From Marinilabilia rubra (GTDB taxonomy: Bacteria > Bacteroidota > Bacteroidia > Bacteroidales > Marinilabiliaceae), in NCBI RefSeq assembly GCF_003121985.1, contig NZ_QEWP01000007.1, positions 124,001-188,000 of the forward strand: a DNA stretch of 64,000 nucleotides, written 5' to 3'. Numbering within the stretch: position 1 is the stretch's first letter; each line of letters begins with the position of its first letter. The notes under the pieces are model-generated. The model had not been told where the DNA came from. It ran no database searches and worked only from the letters and a program-made list of their open reading frames with translations. Positions 8,577 to 18,027 of this stretch are shown in pieces. A program made the position numbers and the translations under genes.

Positions 8577-8790
8577 TCGTACAAAATTTGGTTATCCAGT
8601 GGCCGAATGGAACTCGCATGGTTGAATGTTTACATTCTCTTTTAAGGCAAAGTCCTTCCATGCTCGTTTCATCAGTATAATATTTTTCTAAATCAATGGT
8701 GGAATGGAACGATATTATTCCCTTATGATAACCAATGGGGAAAAGAAAACTCAAAATCGTTTCATTCAAATATCCTATTGGAACAACATC
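8574..8790 (-). repeat. Start-codon-embedded repeat, copy 2 (leader of the che operon)
   Basis: Read on minus, one full ~95-base unit (about 8716 to 8617) is followed by a partial unit whose TACGAATGAAA supplies the STAS start codon. Block GTTCCATTC...CCA..TG occurs at about 8709 and again at 8616. A poorer third copy (GTTCCAAT...GAATGAAACGA) lies near 8784-8750. The unit interior folds on itself: GCATGG at 8661 pairs with CCATGC at 8621, enclosing AAGG/CCTT and GAATG/CATTC hairpins. The same two conserved blocks occur at 223-345. A 68-codon frame runs through the unit and ends 10 bases inside the STAS gene. Confidence 0.7.
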
Positions 8791-8898
8791 ATTTTCCTGA
8801 AAGAGCCTTACAATTGGCTGTCTTCATATGACCTGTCCAGCATATATTGGCCTCCTAAAATCCTTGCGGAATATTTTCGGGGGCTTTAATATTACATT

Positions 8899-9049
8899 AC
8901 TCCGTTAAACTTTTACAATGCAAAGCAGATCAACTGTTTACATTTAAAAGCATTTGTTTATTAAGGTTCAGAATATCAATACTGTACGAATCATATTACA
9001 TCGTTCCTGACTGCCGTAAGGCAGGTATCTAAAAATCTAACGATCATTT
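8899..9049 (+). repeat. Element A, copy 1
   Basis: About 150 bases lying between the che operon leader and the chemoreceptor gene. It begins TCCGTTAAACTTTTACA and ends TATCTAAAAATCTAACGATC, two imperfectly inverted ends. The core carries a palindrome (CCTGACTGCCGTAAGGCAGG). It shares TACATTTAAAAG, ATTTGTTTATTAAG and TTCAGAA with the copy at 23944. No coding potential. Confidence 0.6.
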
Positions 9050-9139
9050 GATATTATTTAGCTCGCTAAATTAACTGATTATTCCCCTCCTAAAAATCCT
9101 TACAAAACATAAAATAATTGGACAAAGGTCTTCAATCAA

Positions 9140-10888
9140 TTAAAACTTCTCGTAATTATCAAGATCGAACTCTTTTCCAAGATTTCCCAAATTCGGTTTT
9201 TTGTTATCACCTTTTTTAGGAGTTTTTGAGGAAGAGCTTTTTTCGTCCTTAACCTTTTTCTCTTCTTTTTTGACCGGAGTTTCTTTCTTCTCCTTTTTAT
9301 CAGCAACAGAAGAAGTATCTATTTTGGTGGTTTTAAATTCTGTTTCTTCGCCAATATTAAAAATACTTACAGCCTTCTGCAGATTGGCAGCCAAATCAGA
9401 AAGTTGCTCAGAACTTTGGGTCAGCAAGTCGGAAGAGGAGGCATTTTCCTGAGTAATCATATTCAGTTGCTGCATGGCCTGATTAATCTGGTCTGCACCG
9501 GTCTTTTGCTCCATACTGGCTGCAGCAATTTCTTTAATAAGCTGAGTTGTTTTTTCAATATCGGGGACCAGCATTTTTGATTTTTCGCCGGCTTGTTTAG
9601 AAACCTTTAGTCCTTTGGAAACAAGACTTACAATATCATCGGCAGCAACTTTACTTTTCTCGGCCAGTTTCCTGACCTCAGCTGCCACAACTGAAAAGCC
9701 TCTTCCATGTTCACCTGCACGGGCGGCCTCCACTGCTGCATTAAGAGCGAGAATATTGGTTTGAAAAGCAATGTCACTAATAATAGTAATCCGCTCTGAA
9801 ATATCTTCCATCGCTTTTACAGCCTCAGTGGAAAGTTCATTGGCAACATTCACCTCATTTGCTGTCTCAACAGTAATCTTTTCAGTTTGAATGGCATTGT
9901 CAGTGTTTTGATCAATGTTGGCAACCATTTCCTCAATAGAGGTTGAAACCTCTTCTGCAGAGGCTGCCTGGTCGGCTGAACCTCTTGACAACTGTTGAGA
10001 GCTGTCCCGGAGGTCTTTACTGTTGTGAACCAGGTCCAATGCATTTTTCTTAATGGAAACCACAGTACTTTTAAGATTTTGCGCCATGGAACCTAACTCT
10101 TTGGCAAGAATTCCAATTTCATCATCCTGGTTAACATCAACTCTGGCTGTGAGGTCACCTTTTCCAAAGGCCTGAGCAAAAGAAACACCTTTCGAGAGCG
10201 GTTTAACAATAGTGGAATACAATACAAAACCTATCAGAAGCGATGCAGCAATAAGAATCACACTCATAATTGCTGTAAACCAGGTAAAAGAAGAAAAGGT
10301 CTGATTCATATCACTAAGGGAAGCCTCATATTTGGCGAGATAATCCTGGCTTAAATCAGCAACTTCTTCAATAATTTGGTCACTTAGTTGCATAACATCT
10401 CCACCTTCCACGACCATGGGTTCAACTTCAAAAAGAACCATAGGATCATCATAAGCATCGAATGAGTTAAGAGCACCCATTATTTGCTTGTGCATAACAA
10501 AAAGTGAATCGATATGATGAAAAACAGCTTCAAGGTTTTCTCTATCTTTCTGATCTTCCCATTCCGAAGAAATATCAAGAAGATCTTCTTTCAGCTGAGG
10601 CATTGATTGCTCATGGACCTCCTTAAGTCGAAGCTTATCGGGAGTGTTGGCCTGACGATCAATATAAACCCAGTTCTTTATCAACATTTTGGTTTGGGTG
10701 ACCATCATTTCCAGGTCGCCCAGCTTCTCCGTTGAGGGGGAATAGACACTGGTTACCTCGTTGGTAAGATTCTTGCTGCGGGTAAGTGTTCCAAGTGTCA
10801 GGACACTATTTATCAGGATGACAACAAGGATTAGCCCAAAACCAATTATCAACTTTTGAGCAATGTTAAAATTATACTTCAGCTTCAT
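9140..10888 (-). CDS. Methyl-accepting chemotaxis protein with four-helix-bundle sensor
   Basis: 582 residues. Transmembrane helix 1 (about 13-33), a helical extracytoplasmic sensor (34-200), transmembrane helix 2 (202-224), HAMP (225-275) and a cytoplasmic signalling hairpin whose tip ([20 protein letters not shown], about 371-390) is the class signature. A long Lys/Glu-rich linker (about 525-570) ends in DLDNYEKF; the last five residues, NYEKF (578-582), resemble the tethering pentapeptide that recruits CheR or CheB (NWETF in enterobacteria). It probably signals through the adjacent che operon, lying 563 bases upstream of it on the same strand. Confidence 0.95.
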   Translation of the reverse strand: MKLKYNFNIAQKLIIGFGLILVVILINSVLTLGTLTRSKNLTNEVTSVYSPSTEKLGDLEMMVTQTKMLIKNWVYIDRQANTPDKLRLKEVHEQSMPQLKEDLLDISSEWEDQKDRENLEAVFHHIDSLFVMHKQIMGALNSFDAYDDPMVLFEVEPMVVEGGDVMQLSDQIIEEVADLSQDYLAKYEASLSDMNQTFSSFTWFTAIMSVILIAASLLIGFVLYSTIVKPLSKGVSFAQAFGKGDLTARVDVNQDDEIGILAKELGSMAQNLKSTVVSIKKNALDLVHNSKDLRDSSQQLSRGSADQAASAEEVSTSIEEMVANIDQNTDNAIQTEKITVETANEVNVANELSTEAVKAMEDISERITIISDIAFQTNILALNAAVEAARAGEHGRGFSVVAAEVRKLAEKSKVAADDIVSLVSKGLKVSKQAGEKSKMLVPDIEKTTQLIKEIAAASMEQKTGADQINQAMQQLNMITQENASSSDLLTQSSEQLSDLAANLQKAVSIFNIGEETEFKTTKIDTSSVADKKEKKETPVKKEEKKVKDEKSSSSKTPKKGDNKKPNLGNLGKEFDLDNYEKF

Positions 10889-10943
10889 GAAAAGATGTTT
10901 TAATTCACAGCTATCCGGGAAGGGATTTAAGTTGGCATAACAA

Positions 10944-10976
10944 AAACCCCTGAACCTGGATATCCAGGTCCCGGGC
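10944..10976 (-). terminator. Possible terminator or attenuator between the YfiR-like gene and the chemoreceptor
   Basis: Read on minus: a perfect palindrome ACCTGGATATCCAGGT (10955-10970), extendable by CCC/GGG, followed by a T-rich stretch GGGGTTTTTGTT. It would end or reduce transcription from the YfiR-like gene before the receptor. Confidence 0.45.
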
Positions 10977-11000
10977 TATATCGTGTAACAAGATGTTATT

Positions 11001-11513
11001 TTACAACACAATGGCGGAAGACATATTTTCCAGCCTTGAACTGATTTGAAGGCCCTGGCTTGAGGCATTCCCCTTGTGAATTTCAAACTTAAGAACTTCA
11101 TTCCGTATCACAAAATTTATCATAGCCCCATAATCGGTTGCCCCATCTTTTTCTGTCACAATTAATGAGCTCTTACCCAATTTTTGTTTAATCTGATCGG
11201 AATAACGTGAGAAATTAATGGATGAAGATACATAAAGAACCTGACATTTGACAACTTCATCAATGGCGTTAAACTCTTTAACCACAACATCCTGAAATCC
11301 GAATTTTTTTCCTCCAATCTGGCTATTCACCCTTCTGGCAATATCGGAATCCTTTAAGACTCCGATTACAAAATCTCCCTGACGAGCATCATCAGGCCAC
11401 CCAATATACCTGATAAAATTAAGTGTAAATACAGCTTTGTACTTAGCAACCTGCCCTTCCATCATCACTGGCACCGTAATTAAAAGCGCCAAAATCAAGT
11501 AAAGTTTTTTCAT
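11001..11513 (-). CDS. YfiR-family (DUF4154) periplasmic protein
   Basis: 170 residues with an N-terminal signal peptide (about 1-20, cut after MEGQ or thereabouts). The mature part carries family hallmarks: KYKAVFTLNFIRYIGWP near the start, GVLKDSDIARRV, and the final INFVIRNEVLKFEIH and LQISSRLENM. In Pseudomonas, YfiR is the periplasmic inhibitor of the diguanylate cyclase YfiN. Here the next gene on the strand is a chemoreceptor, 112 bases away, so it may feed that receptor instead; this is inference from position. Confidence 0.8.
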   Translation of the reverse strand: MKKLYLILALLITVPVMMEGQVAKYKAVFTLNFIRYIGWPDDARQGDFVIGVLKDSDIARRVNSQIGGKKFGFQDVVVKEFNAIDEVVKCQVLYVSSSINFSRYSDQIKQKLGKSSLIVTEKDGATDYGAMINFVIRNEVLKFEIHKGNASSQGLQISSRLENMSSAIVL

Positions 11514-11820
11514 TTGATCTATAAATGTTTAAAGTTTCAAAAAACCCATCCGGAATCCGGAAATACATCATTGCAAAGAATTTGCATGATGCACTGTTCC
11601 ATGTTCAAAATAGAACTCTTAATTTGCTTCTTCGGCCCAATACTTTGAGATAAAGCAGAAATAACAAATTATTAAATTCTATATCCCCTTGCTACGTAAA
11701 CCTTTGACTTTGGTTTCTTTTTAAAACTCAATTTTTCATAATATAGAAAAAAAAGAAAAGCCAAATGCGGCTAAACACCTGGCTCACTGACACTATAAAC
11801 AATCAACAACCTAATGGTGA
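11514..11820. promoter_or_regulatory. Upstream region of the YfiR-like gene with short palindromes
   Basis: This gap between the YfiR-like gene and the DUF2797 gene should hold the YfiR-like promoter. Two compact symmetrical sites stand out: TGCAAA-gaa-TTTGCA (11572-11586) and TCCGGA repeated twice (11549-11561). No match to the TAnnTTTG box was found on the minus strand. The sites could bind a regulator; no other feature seen. Confidence 0.3.
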
Positions 11821-12630
11821 TTATTCGACCTTAAGCTTAACCGCATATCCGGAAAACCTCCGGACATTAAAAACCGTTTGGTGCCCGAACAAAAGATATT
11901 GCCCTTTAATGCCCTTTAAAACACCATTTACTTCAGGGTTCTTATCCAGATTTTCCTGTTGCGGTTTTTCAGGCCACTTAAGAACCGGATATTCAAATTC
12001 AAAAACCTCATTATCGGAAGACAATACATATCGTTTCAATTCTGAAGGCAGGAGCTCAACAGCTTTTTTCTTTTCAGCCATCAAATCAAAATCAGGGACA
12101 TTACCATTTGTCACCATCTTCTTCCAATTGGTTTTATCACCAAAAGATTGCATCAAATACTTTTCAATGACACCGGCAATATGGCGATTTGGAGCTTCAC
12201 ATAGTTTGATAGCTTTTGTGGCGCCCTGGTCAACCCAACGTGCAGGTACCTGCGACAAACGGGTAACCCCAACTTTAAGCCCCCCACTAACAGCCAGGTA
12301 AACAATATGCGGTTGCAAGCAATGACTATCAGACCAGGCCACATCCCGGGATATTCCCAGGTGTGCTTTACATTTGTCCGGGCGCAAAACACATTCATCT
12401 GCTTGTGGGGCTGTTGTAAAGCACTGATAACAAAAACCCTGACCAAATGATTTTTTGGTTTCTTTCCCACAATTTATACAATTGATTCGGTTTTGATAAA
12501 CTAATGAAATAGACTTATCCAAAAAGTGGTTCATTTCAATATCCTCATCTTCAAGCTTCAGAGAGTATGAAACCTGATTGTTTTTTAAACCACTATTCAT
12601 TTTGATTAAATTTCCTTGATATTCCTTCAT
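11821..12630 (-). CDS. DUF2797 family protein
   Basis: 269 residues, soluble. A zinc-binding region is suggested by CINCG...CYQC (about 52-72) and by the CVLRPDKC stretch after it. The central part, LAVSGGLKVGVTR and RWVDQGA, is typical of DUF2797. The family is common in Bacteroidota and Actinobacteria and has no established function. It stands alone, with no obvious operon partner; a fragment of element A lies just upstream of its start. Confidence 0.8.
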   Translation of the reverse strand: MKEYQGNLIKMNSGLKNNQVSYSLKLEDEDIEMNHFLDKSISLVYQNRINCINCGKETKKSFGQGFCYQCFTTAPQADECVLRPDKCKAHLGISRDVAWSDSHCLQPHIVYLAVSGGLKVGVTRLSQVPARWVDQGATKAIKLCEAPNRHIAGVIEKYLMQSFGDKTNWKKMVTNGNVPDFDLMAEKKKAVELLPSELKRYVLSSDNEVFEFEYPVLKWPEKPQQENLDKNPEVNGVLKGIKGQYLLFGHQTVFNVRRFSGYAVKLKVE

Positions 12631-12632
12631 TT

Positions 12633-12690
12633 CAATAGATGGTTAGACTTTTAGATACCTGTTTGCCGTCAGGCAGGTAAGATTTAAGAC
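12633..12690 (-). repeat. Element A fragment
   Basis: Only one end of element A: CAATAGATGGTTAGACTTTT, then a palindromic core (ACCTGTTTGCCGTCAGGCAGGT) and AAGATTTAAG. It lies in the promoter region of the DUF2797 gene. Confidence 0.5.
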
Positions 12691-12763
12691 AATCCTTATA
12701 ACATTAATAGACTGACACTTATCGCACATATATCTTTAATTTCAACAGCTTTACGCAGTACTA

Positions 12764-14035
12764 TCACGAAAAACGCTTTTCCTGATTGGGAACGTACTTA
12801 AAAAGCTTATCGGATCTTCTTACCTTAACATCTACGGGCATTGAAAAGCGATCACCCTTTTTCACCTCCTGAACAGGTTTCAGATCAAGTCTTAACTCAG
12901 GTACTTTCATTTCTACTACTCCGGTTGTAGGTCCTGTAATTAAAATTTCATCTCCAACTTTCAAAGACTTGGTTTCAAGAACGAACTCTGCCACACCAAT
13001 TTTGGGGAAGTAATTAGTCCCTTTTCCAAGGTAAATCTTTCGTTTTGATGCCAGCGAACCGTAATTTGCACTCCATTCTCCGAGTTTTTGTCCAAGATAA
13101 TAACCATCCCAAAAGCCGCGGTTGAAGACTGAAGCAAGTTTTTTCTCCCATATGGCGATTTTTTCCTGCGAATAATTCCCATCAACAACAGAATCAATAG
13201 CTTCGCGATAACAGGCAACAACCGTTTTAACATATTCAGCACCCCGGGCACGTCCCTCAATTTTAAAAACCCTTACACCTGCATCCATCATCTTATTTAC
13301 AAAGTGAATGGTTTTTAAATCTTTAGGTGACATAATATACTCATTATCCACTTCCAGTTCCTGTCCGGTATCTTTTTCAGTAACTATATAGCTCCTGCGA
13401 CATGGCTGGAGGCACCCTCCCCGGTTAGCCGACGAATCTAGTTGATGCAAACTTAGATAGCACTTTCCGGATATTGCCATACACAAGGCACCGTGCGAAA
13501 ACATTTCTATCTGAATTAATTTCCCTGATGGGCCTTTAATCTGTTCATTATCGATGGCTTGATGAATATGACTTACCTGTTCCATGTTCAGTTCACGGGC
13601 TAAAACCACAACATCAGCAAAGTGACTGTAAAACTTAAGTGCTTCGACATTTGAAATGTTGACCTGAGTGGATATATGAACCTCAACATCAATGCTATTG
13701 GCGTAATTTATGGCTGCCTGATCAGAAGCAATGACAGCAGAAATGCCACTTTCCTTTGCTGCATCTATAAGCCTTCGCATCACTGACAAATCCTTGTCGT
13801 ACAATACCGTATTGACAGTCAGGTAGGTTTTAACATTATTTTCAGATGCAATTCGAACAATCTCACGAAGATCATCAGTAGTAAAATTGCTGGATGATCG
13901 TGAACGCATATTTAGTTGCTCTGCCCCAAAATAAACTGAATCAGCACCTCCCTGGATGGCAGCCATAAGTGACTCAAAAGAGCCAACAGGAGCCATGACC
14001 TCTAAATCTTCCTTTCTATAATTACTCTGTTCCAT
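12764..14035 (-). CDS. U32 peptidase-family protein, TrhP/YegQ-like
   Basis: 423 residues from the ATG at 14033-14035. An upstream in-frame Met would add ten residues unlike the family start (MEQSNYRKEDLEVMAPVGS fits better). The U32 signature is visible: EMFSHGALCMAISGKCYLS, with further cysteines in CLQPCRR that could hold an iron-sulfur cluster. Members such as TrhP (YegQ) hydroxylate uridine-34 of certain tRNAs in E. coli rather than acting as proteases. The start overlaps the end of the LtaS-like gene by 14 bases, suggesting translational coupling. Confidence 0.88.
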   Translation of the reverse strand: MEQSNYRKEDLEVMAPVGSFESLMAAIQGGADSVYFGAEQLNMRSRSSSNFTTDDLREIVRIASENNVKTYLTVNTVLYDKDLSVMRRLIDAAKESGISAVIASDQAAINYANSIDVEVHISTQVNISNVEALKFYSHFADVVVLARELNMEQVSHIHQAIDNEQIKGPSGKLIQIEMFSHGALCMAISGKCYLSLHQLDSSANRGGCLQPCRRSYIVTEKDTGQELEVDNEYIMSPKDLKTIHFVNKMMDAGVRVFKIEGRARGAEYVKTVVACYREAIDSVVDGNYSQEKIAIWEKKLASVFNRGFWDGYYLGQKLGEWSANYGSLASKRKIYLGKGTNYFPKIGVAEFVLETKSLKVGDEILITGPTTGVVEMKVPELRLDLKPVQEVKKGDRFSMPVDVKVRRSDKLFKYVPNQEKRFS

Positions 14036-15866
14036 TGGAAAGCCTGGTTTTAAAATCTTCTGCAATAATTTGCATAAATACTTTTGCTTTAATACTATCC
14101 TGAGAGGAATCAGCCCCTTCCATTTTTATGATTTTGGAAGTGCCTTTGTCAAACATCTGGAAAACATTTTCATTTATGTAGCCAAAGCCCTCCGGATGCT
14201 GCAGGAATGAAAATCCTTTAACACCTCTATCCAAAATATTTTTACTATACATAAATGCTTTTGAATCCATATCCAGCTGATCCAGCAGGGTGGCAGCCAG
14301 GTCTATTTGGGATCCATATGTGTTAACAACAGTGTCCTTAACAGAAATGGCCCCTCCTGTCCACACCATAGGAATTTTATATCTCAACTTACTTACATAG
14401 GATGCTTTTTGCTGACCAACAACTCCATGGTCGGCAACCAGGACAAACAATTTATTATCCCAAAGCCCTCGCTCTTTTATCTGATCGAAAAACTCACCCA
14501 AACATCTATCGGTATAATGCACGGCATTCAGATAGTCATCCTCATAAACACGCTCCATGGGAACATCGAACGGTTCGTGACTACTTAAAGTAAAGAGGAA
14601 ATTAAAAGACGGAGATTTGGAACCTTCAATCACATCTACAAATTTTTCGAAAGTGTGTTCATCATGAACGCCCCATTTTTCTCCTTGATACTCCTCCGGA
14701 AAATCATCTATGTCTACAACATCATCAAATCCGGCTAAGGTTATCAAAGATCTCAGGTTTTTGAAAGCCATATCTCCCCCATATAAAAAGTTAAGATCAA
14801 CATACCCGTTTTTCTTAAGTTCCTGAGGAATAAAATTTAAATTTCCTGATTTTTCGGGATATTGCATCACCGAATATCCGGGAATGCCGGGATAGCCAGC
14901 CAATACTCCTACCATTCCATAATCTGATCTAAAGCTCGTTGCATATAAATGCTGAAAAAAGATCCCGTCCTTCATCAACTCATTAAGATTGGGTGTTACA
15001 TCTGTTCCTCCTAATGCGCCGATGGCCTGGGCTGAAAAACTCTCCAATAAAATCACCACAATATCTGGACGATCAGTCTTTAAAACCGGAGTAAACCGCC
15101 CTGATTCCTTCATCATCCCTGAAAACAGCTCTTCAGCCCTCCGTTTATCCATAAATTGGTAGTCATTATCTGAGACGCCACTTCTTTTCATTGAATAAGC
15201 AAGATTCCATAAGGGATTAATAGCTGCATGATTGGCAAAAAGATGATTTGAAAAGTAAGCCACGCTGGTGTTGATAGGAGCTACACCAAAACTTCCTCGT
15301 ATAGGGATTATCAATAAGGCACCGGTAAAAAGGGTTAGGCCCCAGTTCATGGCGACCTTTTTCCAGGCCATCACTGATTGATGCTGCCTGTTACTCAAAA
15401 GTTTTCGATAACCGGTAAGCAAAGCCCATGACAAAATCACCAGTATAACAAAAAATATGACACCTTCAAGCCAATGCACTGAGTTTAAAATTATGCCTGG
15501 AGTTTTTAAAAAACCAATGGCTTCACTATTGAGATGTCCGGCCCAATAGCGGTAAAGATTGGCATCTCCCAATAAAAGGCCTGTAAAAACGGGAATCAAA
15601 ATAAAGCTTTGCCAGTGCATGCAGGTAAAACAGAACTTCTGAAAAACCGGGAGGAATAGTAACTGAATAACAACACTCAACAACATCAGGTATCCTGAAA
15701 ATGCCAGATCCATTCTCAACCCCGGTCCAAATGAAACTAAAAGAGAAGAAAGAGGAACATCTTCAGCATAAGAGAAGTTCAGGATAATGAACAATACCCT
15801 GAAGAACGCGAAGAAGATCAGCCAAAAGAGGTAAATCTTTAGAAAAGTATATAAAAAACGCTTCAT
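14022..15866 (-). CDS. LtaS-family membrane phosphotransferase/sulfatase-fold protein
   Basis: 614 residues from the ATG at 15864-15866; a longer TTG-initiated frame to 15902 is less likely. Five hydrophobic helices fill the first ~200 residues. The catalytic domain (about 260-560) has the metal-binding glutamate in DIVVILLESFS, a likely nucleophile Ser in SFRSDYGMVGVLAGYP (Thr in many relatives) and LVADHG near the end. The family includes lipoteichoic acid synthase and phosphoglycerol or phosphoethanolamine transferases; in a Gram-negative it most plausibly decorates a periplasmic glycan or lipid. Start and substrate are uncertain. Confidence 0.85.
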   Translation of the reverse strand: MKRFLYTFLKIYLFWLIFFAFFRVLFIILNFSYAEDVPLSSLLVSFGPGLRMDLAFSGYLMLLSVVIQLLFLPVFQKFCFTCMHWQSFILIPVFTGLLLGDANLYRYWAGHLNSEAIGFLKTPGIILNSVHWLEGVIFFVILVILSWALLTGYRKLLSNRQHQSVMAWKKVAMNWGLTLFTGALLIIPIRGSFGVAPINTSVAYFSNHLFANHAAINPLWNLAYSMKRSGVSDNDYQFMDKRRAEELFSGMMKESGRFTPVLKTDRPDIVVILLESFSAQAIGALGGTDVTPNLNELMKDGIFFQHLYATSFRSDYGMVGVLAGYPGIPGYSVMQYPEKSGNLNFIPQELKKNGYVDLNFLYGGDMAFKNLRSLITLAGFDDVVDIDDFPEEYQGEKWGVHDEHTFEKFVDVIEGSKSPSFNFLFTLSSHEPFDVPMERVYEDDYLNAVHYTDRCLGEFFDQIKERGLWDNKLFVLVADHGVVGQQKASYVSKLRYKIPMVWTGGAISVKDTVVNTYGSQIDLAATLLDQLDMDSKAFMYSKNILDRGVKGFSFLQHPEGFGYINENVFQMFDKGTSKIIKMEGADSSQDSIKAKVFMQIIAEDFKTRLSNGTE

Positions 15867-16025
15867 TTTTAAGGGGATAGATTTATTTTTTTTAACATGC
15901 AAACATAACTAAAATGGAGGAAATCATTAATAAATTCTTCTCTTCTTCTTTTAGAATTTAACGCATTTATCTCTCCAAGGAATTATCTTAATGCTCCTTT
16001 TATTACGAATATTAAATACTATTCA

Positions 16026-16033
16026 TATTTTTG
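16026..16033 (+). promoter_or_regulatory. Putative -7 box for the glycosyltransferase gene at 16074
   Basis: TATTTTTG matches the Bacteroidota -7 consensus TAnnTTTG and lies 41 bases before the start codon. No clear -33 TTTG was found at the expected spacing. Confidence 0.4.
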
Positions 16034-16073
16034 CCACATTTAGGTATCTGTAAATATTTTATTAAAGTCCATT

Positions 16074-16895
16074 ATGTTTAACGCATCAATAATCATTTCA
16101 TTTTACAATGACTTCAGCACCTTGAAGACTTTACTCGAAGCTTTCGAGAAGCAGTCTGAACCAAACTTTGAAGTGGTTATTGCTGATGACGGCTCAAAAG
16201 AAGAAGTAGTTAGTCAAATTAAACAGATAATTAATTGCTACCCCTTCCGAATACAGCATGTTTGGCAAGAAGACAGTGGATTTAGAAAAACAAGAATTCT
16301 GAATAAAGCCATAGTAGCTTCTAAATCTGATTATTTGGTCTTCATTGACGGAGACTGCATCCCACACAAACATTTCGTAAAAGACCATCTGGTTTTCAGA
16401 AGCCCTGATATTATAATAGCAGGAAGAAGAGTTAATATCTCAGAGTCCCTTAAGCAACACTTCCTCAAGGAACAGATTAAAGAGAAAAGCCCTCTTCTTT
16501 TTTTCTTGAGACTAATATGGGATAGCATAACTGGAAAAACCCGAGATATTGAAAAAGGAATAAGAGTACCAATAAAGTTTATTAACAAGAAATTTGGGAA
16601 ATTTAACCGGGGAATATTGGGCGCGAATTTTTCTCTTTACAAAAGTGCTTTGATAGAAATCAATGGATTTGACATGCGATATGAAAAACCATTTGTGGGT
16701 GAAGACACAGACCTTGAATACCGCTTGCGATTAACTGGCAAAAAGGTTTTCAGCCCTCGATTCAGGGCTGTACAATATCATTTTATCCATAACAGACAGA
16801 ACCGGATATCAGAGACAGAAAATTTAGAAATATTAAAAAAAACCAAAGAGACACAGCAGGCCTTCACGCCTTTGGGCATTGATGAATTGCCATAG
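16074..16895 (+). CDS. Family 2 glycosyltransferase
   Basis: 273 residues. The GT-A fold is read from SIIISFYNDFSTLKTLL at the start, VVIADDGS, and the metal-binding DGD motif in YLVFIDGDCIPHKHF near residue 95. The later stretch GANFSLYKSALIEINGFD with VGEDTDLEYRL is typical of the galactosyltransferase C-terminal part seen in KfoC-type and lipopolysaccharide-core enzymes. It heads a two-gene plus-strand unit facing the minus-strand glycan genes. Sugar donor and acceptor cannot be read. Confidence 0.9.
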   Translation: MFNASIIISFYNDFSTLKTLLEAFEKQSEPNFEVVIADDGSKEEVVSQIKQIINCYPFRIQHVWQEDSGFRKTRILNKAIVASKSDYLVFIDGDCIPHKHFVKDHLVFRSPDIIIAGRRVNISESLKQHFLKEQIKEKSPLLFFLRLIWDSITGKTRDIEKGIRVPIKFINKKFGKFNRGILGANFSLYKSALIEINGFDMRYEKPFVGEDTDLEYRLRLTGKKVFSPRFRAVQYHFIHNRQNRISETENLEILKKTKETQQAFTPLGIDELP

Positions 16896-16931
16896 TGGAC
16901 CTTTAGCTTTTGTTAAACCAGGAATGTAAAA

Positions 16932-18020
16932 ATGAAAAAAAATCACAAAATATGCTTTTTGAACTCCGTGAAATCTTGGGGAGGGGGAGAGAAGTGGCAC
17001 TTCGACATGGCAAAAAAACTTAACGAGAATGGATACGATGTCATTTTCTTTTGCCACAAAAAAAGTGTATTGGAAAAAAAGCTCGAAGAAACACAAATAC
17101 CAAAGCATAGTATATCCATTGGAAACCTTAGCTTTCTTAATATATTCAAACTTTTATTCCTGGCTAGCCTTTTCAAAAAAGAAAAAATTGATTGTCTGAT
17201 TATGAACGGTTCGTCAGATATAAAAACAGCCGGCCTGGCAGCTAAAATCACAAATGTTAAAAGAATAATATATAGAAGGGGAAGTGCAATTCCGATCAGG
17301 AACACATTTTTTAACCGATTCTTGTTTAAAAAAGTAATAACTGATGTTATCGCTAATTCTGAAGCCACAAAAAGGACCATAAATCAAAACAACCCCAACA
17401 TGTTTGCCCCCGGAAAAATAGAGGTGATTTACAACGGCATTGAAATCAACAAGCTACCATCAATGCATGAAAAACATCGATCCGATGAAAAAGAGATTAT
17501 TATTGGCAACGCAGCAAGATTAGCCCCTCAAAAAGGACATGACCTTCTCATTGAAATAGCAAAAGAATTAAAAACAAAAACTTCAAATTTCAAAATCCTG
17601 TTAGCTGGAGACGGGCCCTTAAGGGAAAACATTGAAAGATTGATTGAAGAAAATAATCTAAAGCAAAACATTATCTTACTTGGCTTTCAGAAAAACATTT
17701 TTGACTTCATGGATTCCATCGACATTTTCATTTTAACCTCAAGATGGGAAGGTTTTGGTTTTGTTCTGGCCGAGGCCATGCTCAGAAAAAAACCTATTGT
17801 GGCCTGGAATCTTAGTTCTAATCCTGAATTGGTGAAACCCGGTAAAAACGGATATCTTGCTAAACCTTTTGACATAAAAGAATTTGCAGATTATGTTCAA
17901 ACACTAATAGATACCCCGGAAGAAAGAAAAATGTTTGGAGAAACCGGATATAAATTTACCCTTGAAAATTTCGACATGAATAATTCTCTAAATAAACTAT
18001 GTCATTTTCTTCACATCTAA
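16932..18020 (+). CDS. Family 4 glycosyltransferase
   Basis: 362 residues, GT-B fold. An N-terminal SWGGGEKWHFDMAKKL motif is followed by a C-terminal nucleotide-sugar domain with IGNAARLAPQKGHD and EGFGFVLAEAML, which carries the EX7E-type glutamates of retaining GT4 enzymes. It follows the GT2 gene by 36 bases and converges on the next cluster with an 8-base gap. It shares its N-terminal WGGGEKW pattern with the GT4 at 20186-21274, suggesting the two are paralogues acting on similar acceptors. Confidence 0.92.
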   Translation: MKKNHKICFLNSVKSWGGGEKWHFDMAKKLNENGYDVIFFCHKKSVLEKKLEETQIPKHSISIGNLSFLNIFKLLFLASLFKKEKIDCLIMNGSSDIKTAGLAAKITNVKRIIYRRGSAIPIRNTFFNRFLFKKVITDVIANSEATKRTINQNNPNMFAPGKIEVIYNGIEINKLPSMHEKHRSDEKEIIIGNAARLAPQKGHDLLIEIAKELKTKTSNFKILLAGDGPLRENIERLIEENNLKQNIILLGFQKNIFDFMDSIDIFILTSRWEGFGFVLAEAMLRKKPIVAWNLSSNPELVKPGKNGYLAKPFDIKEFADYVQTLIDTPEERKMFGETGYKFTLENFDMNNSLNKLCHFLHI

Positions 18021-18027
18021 ATTTATA

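Noticed and set aside
8563-8769. 68-codon minus-strand frame ending just inside the STAS gene
   Set aside because: It runs through the start-codon repeat and part of it reappears in the copy at 223-345 with altered sequence; better explained as an open stretch of the repeat than as a gene, although a leader peptide is not excluded.
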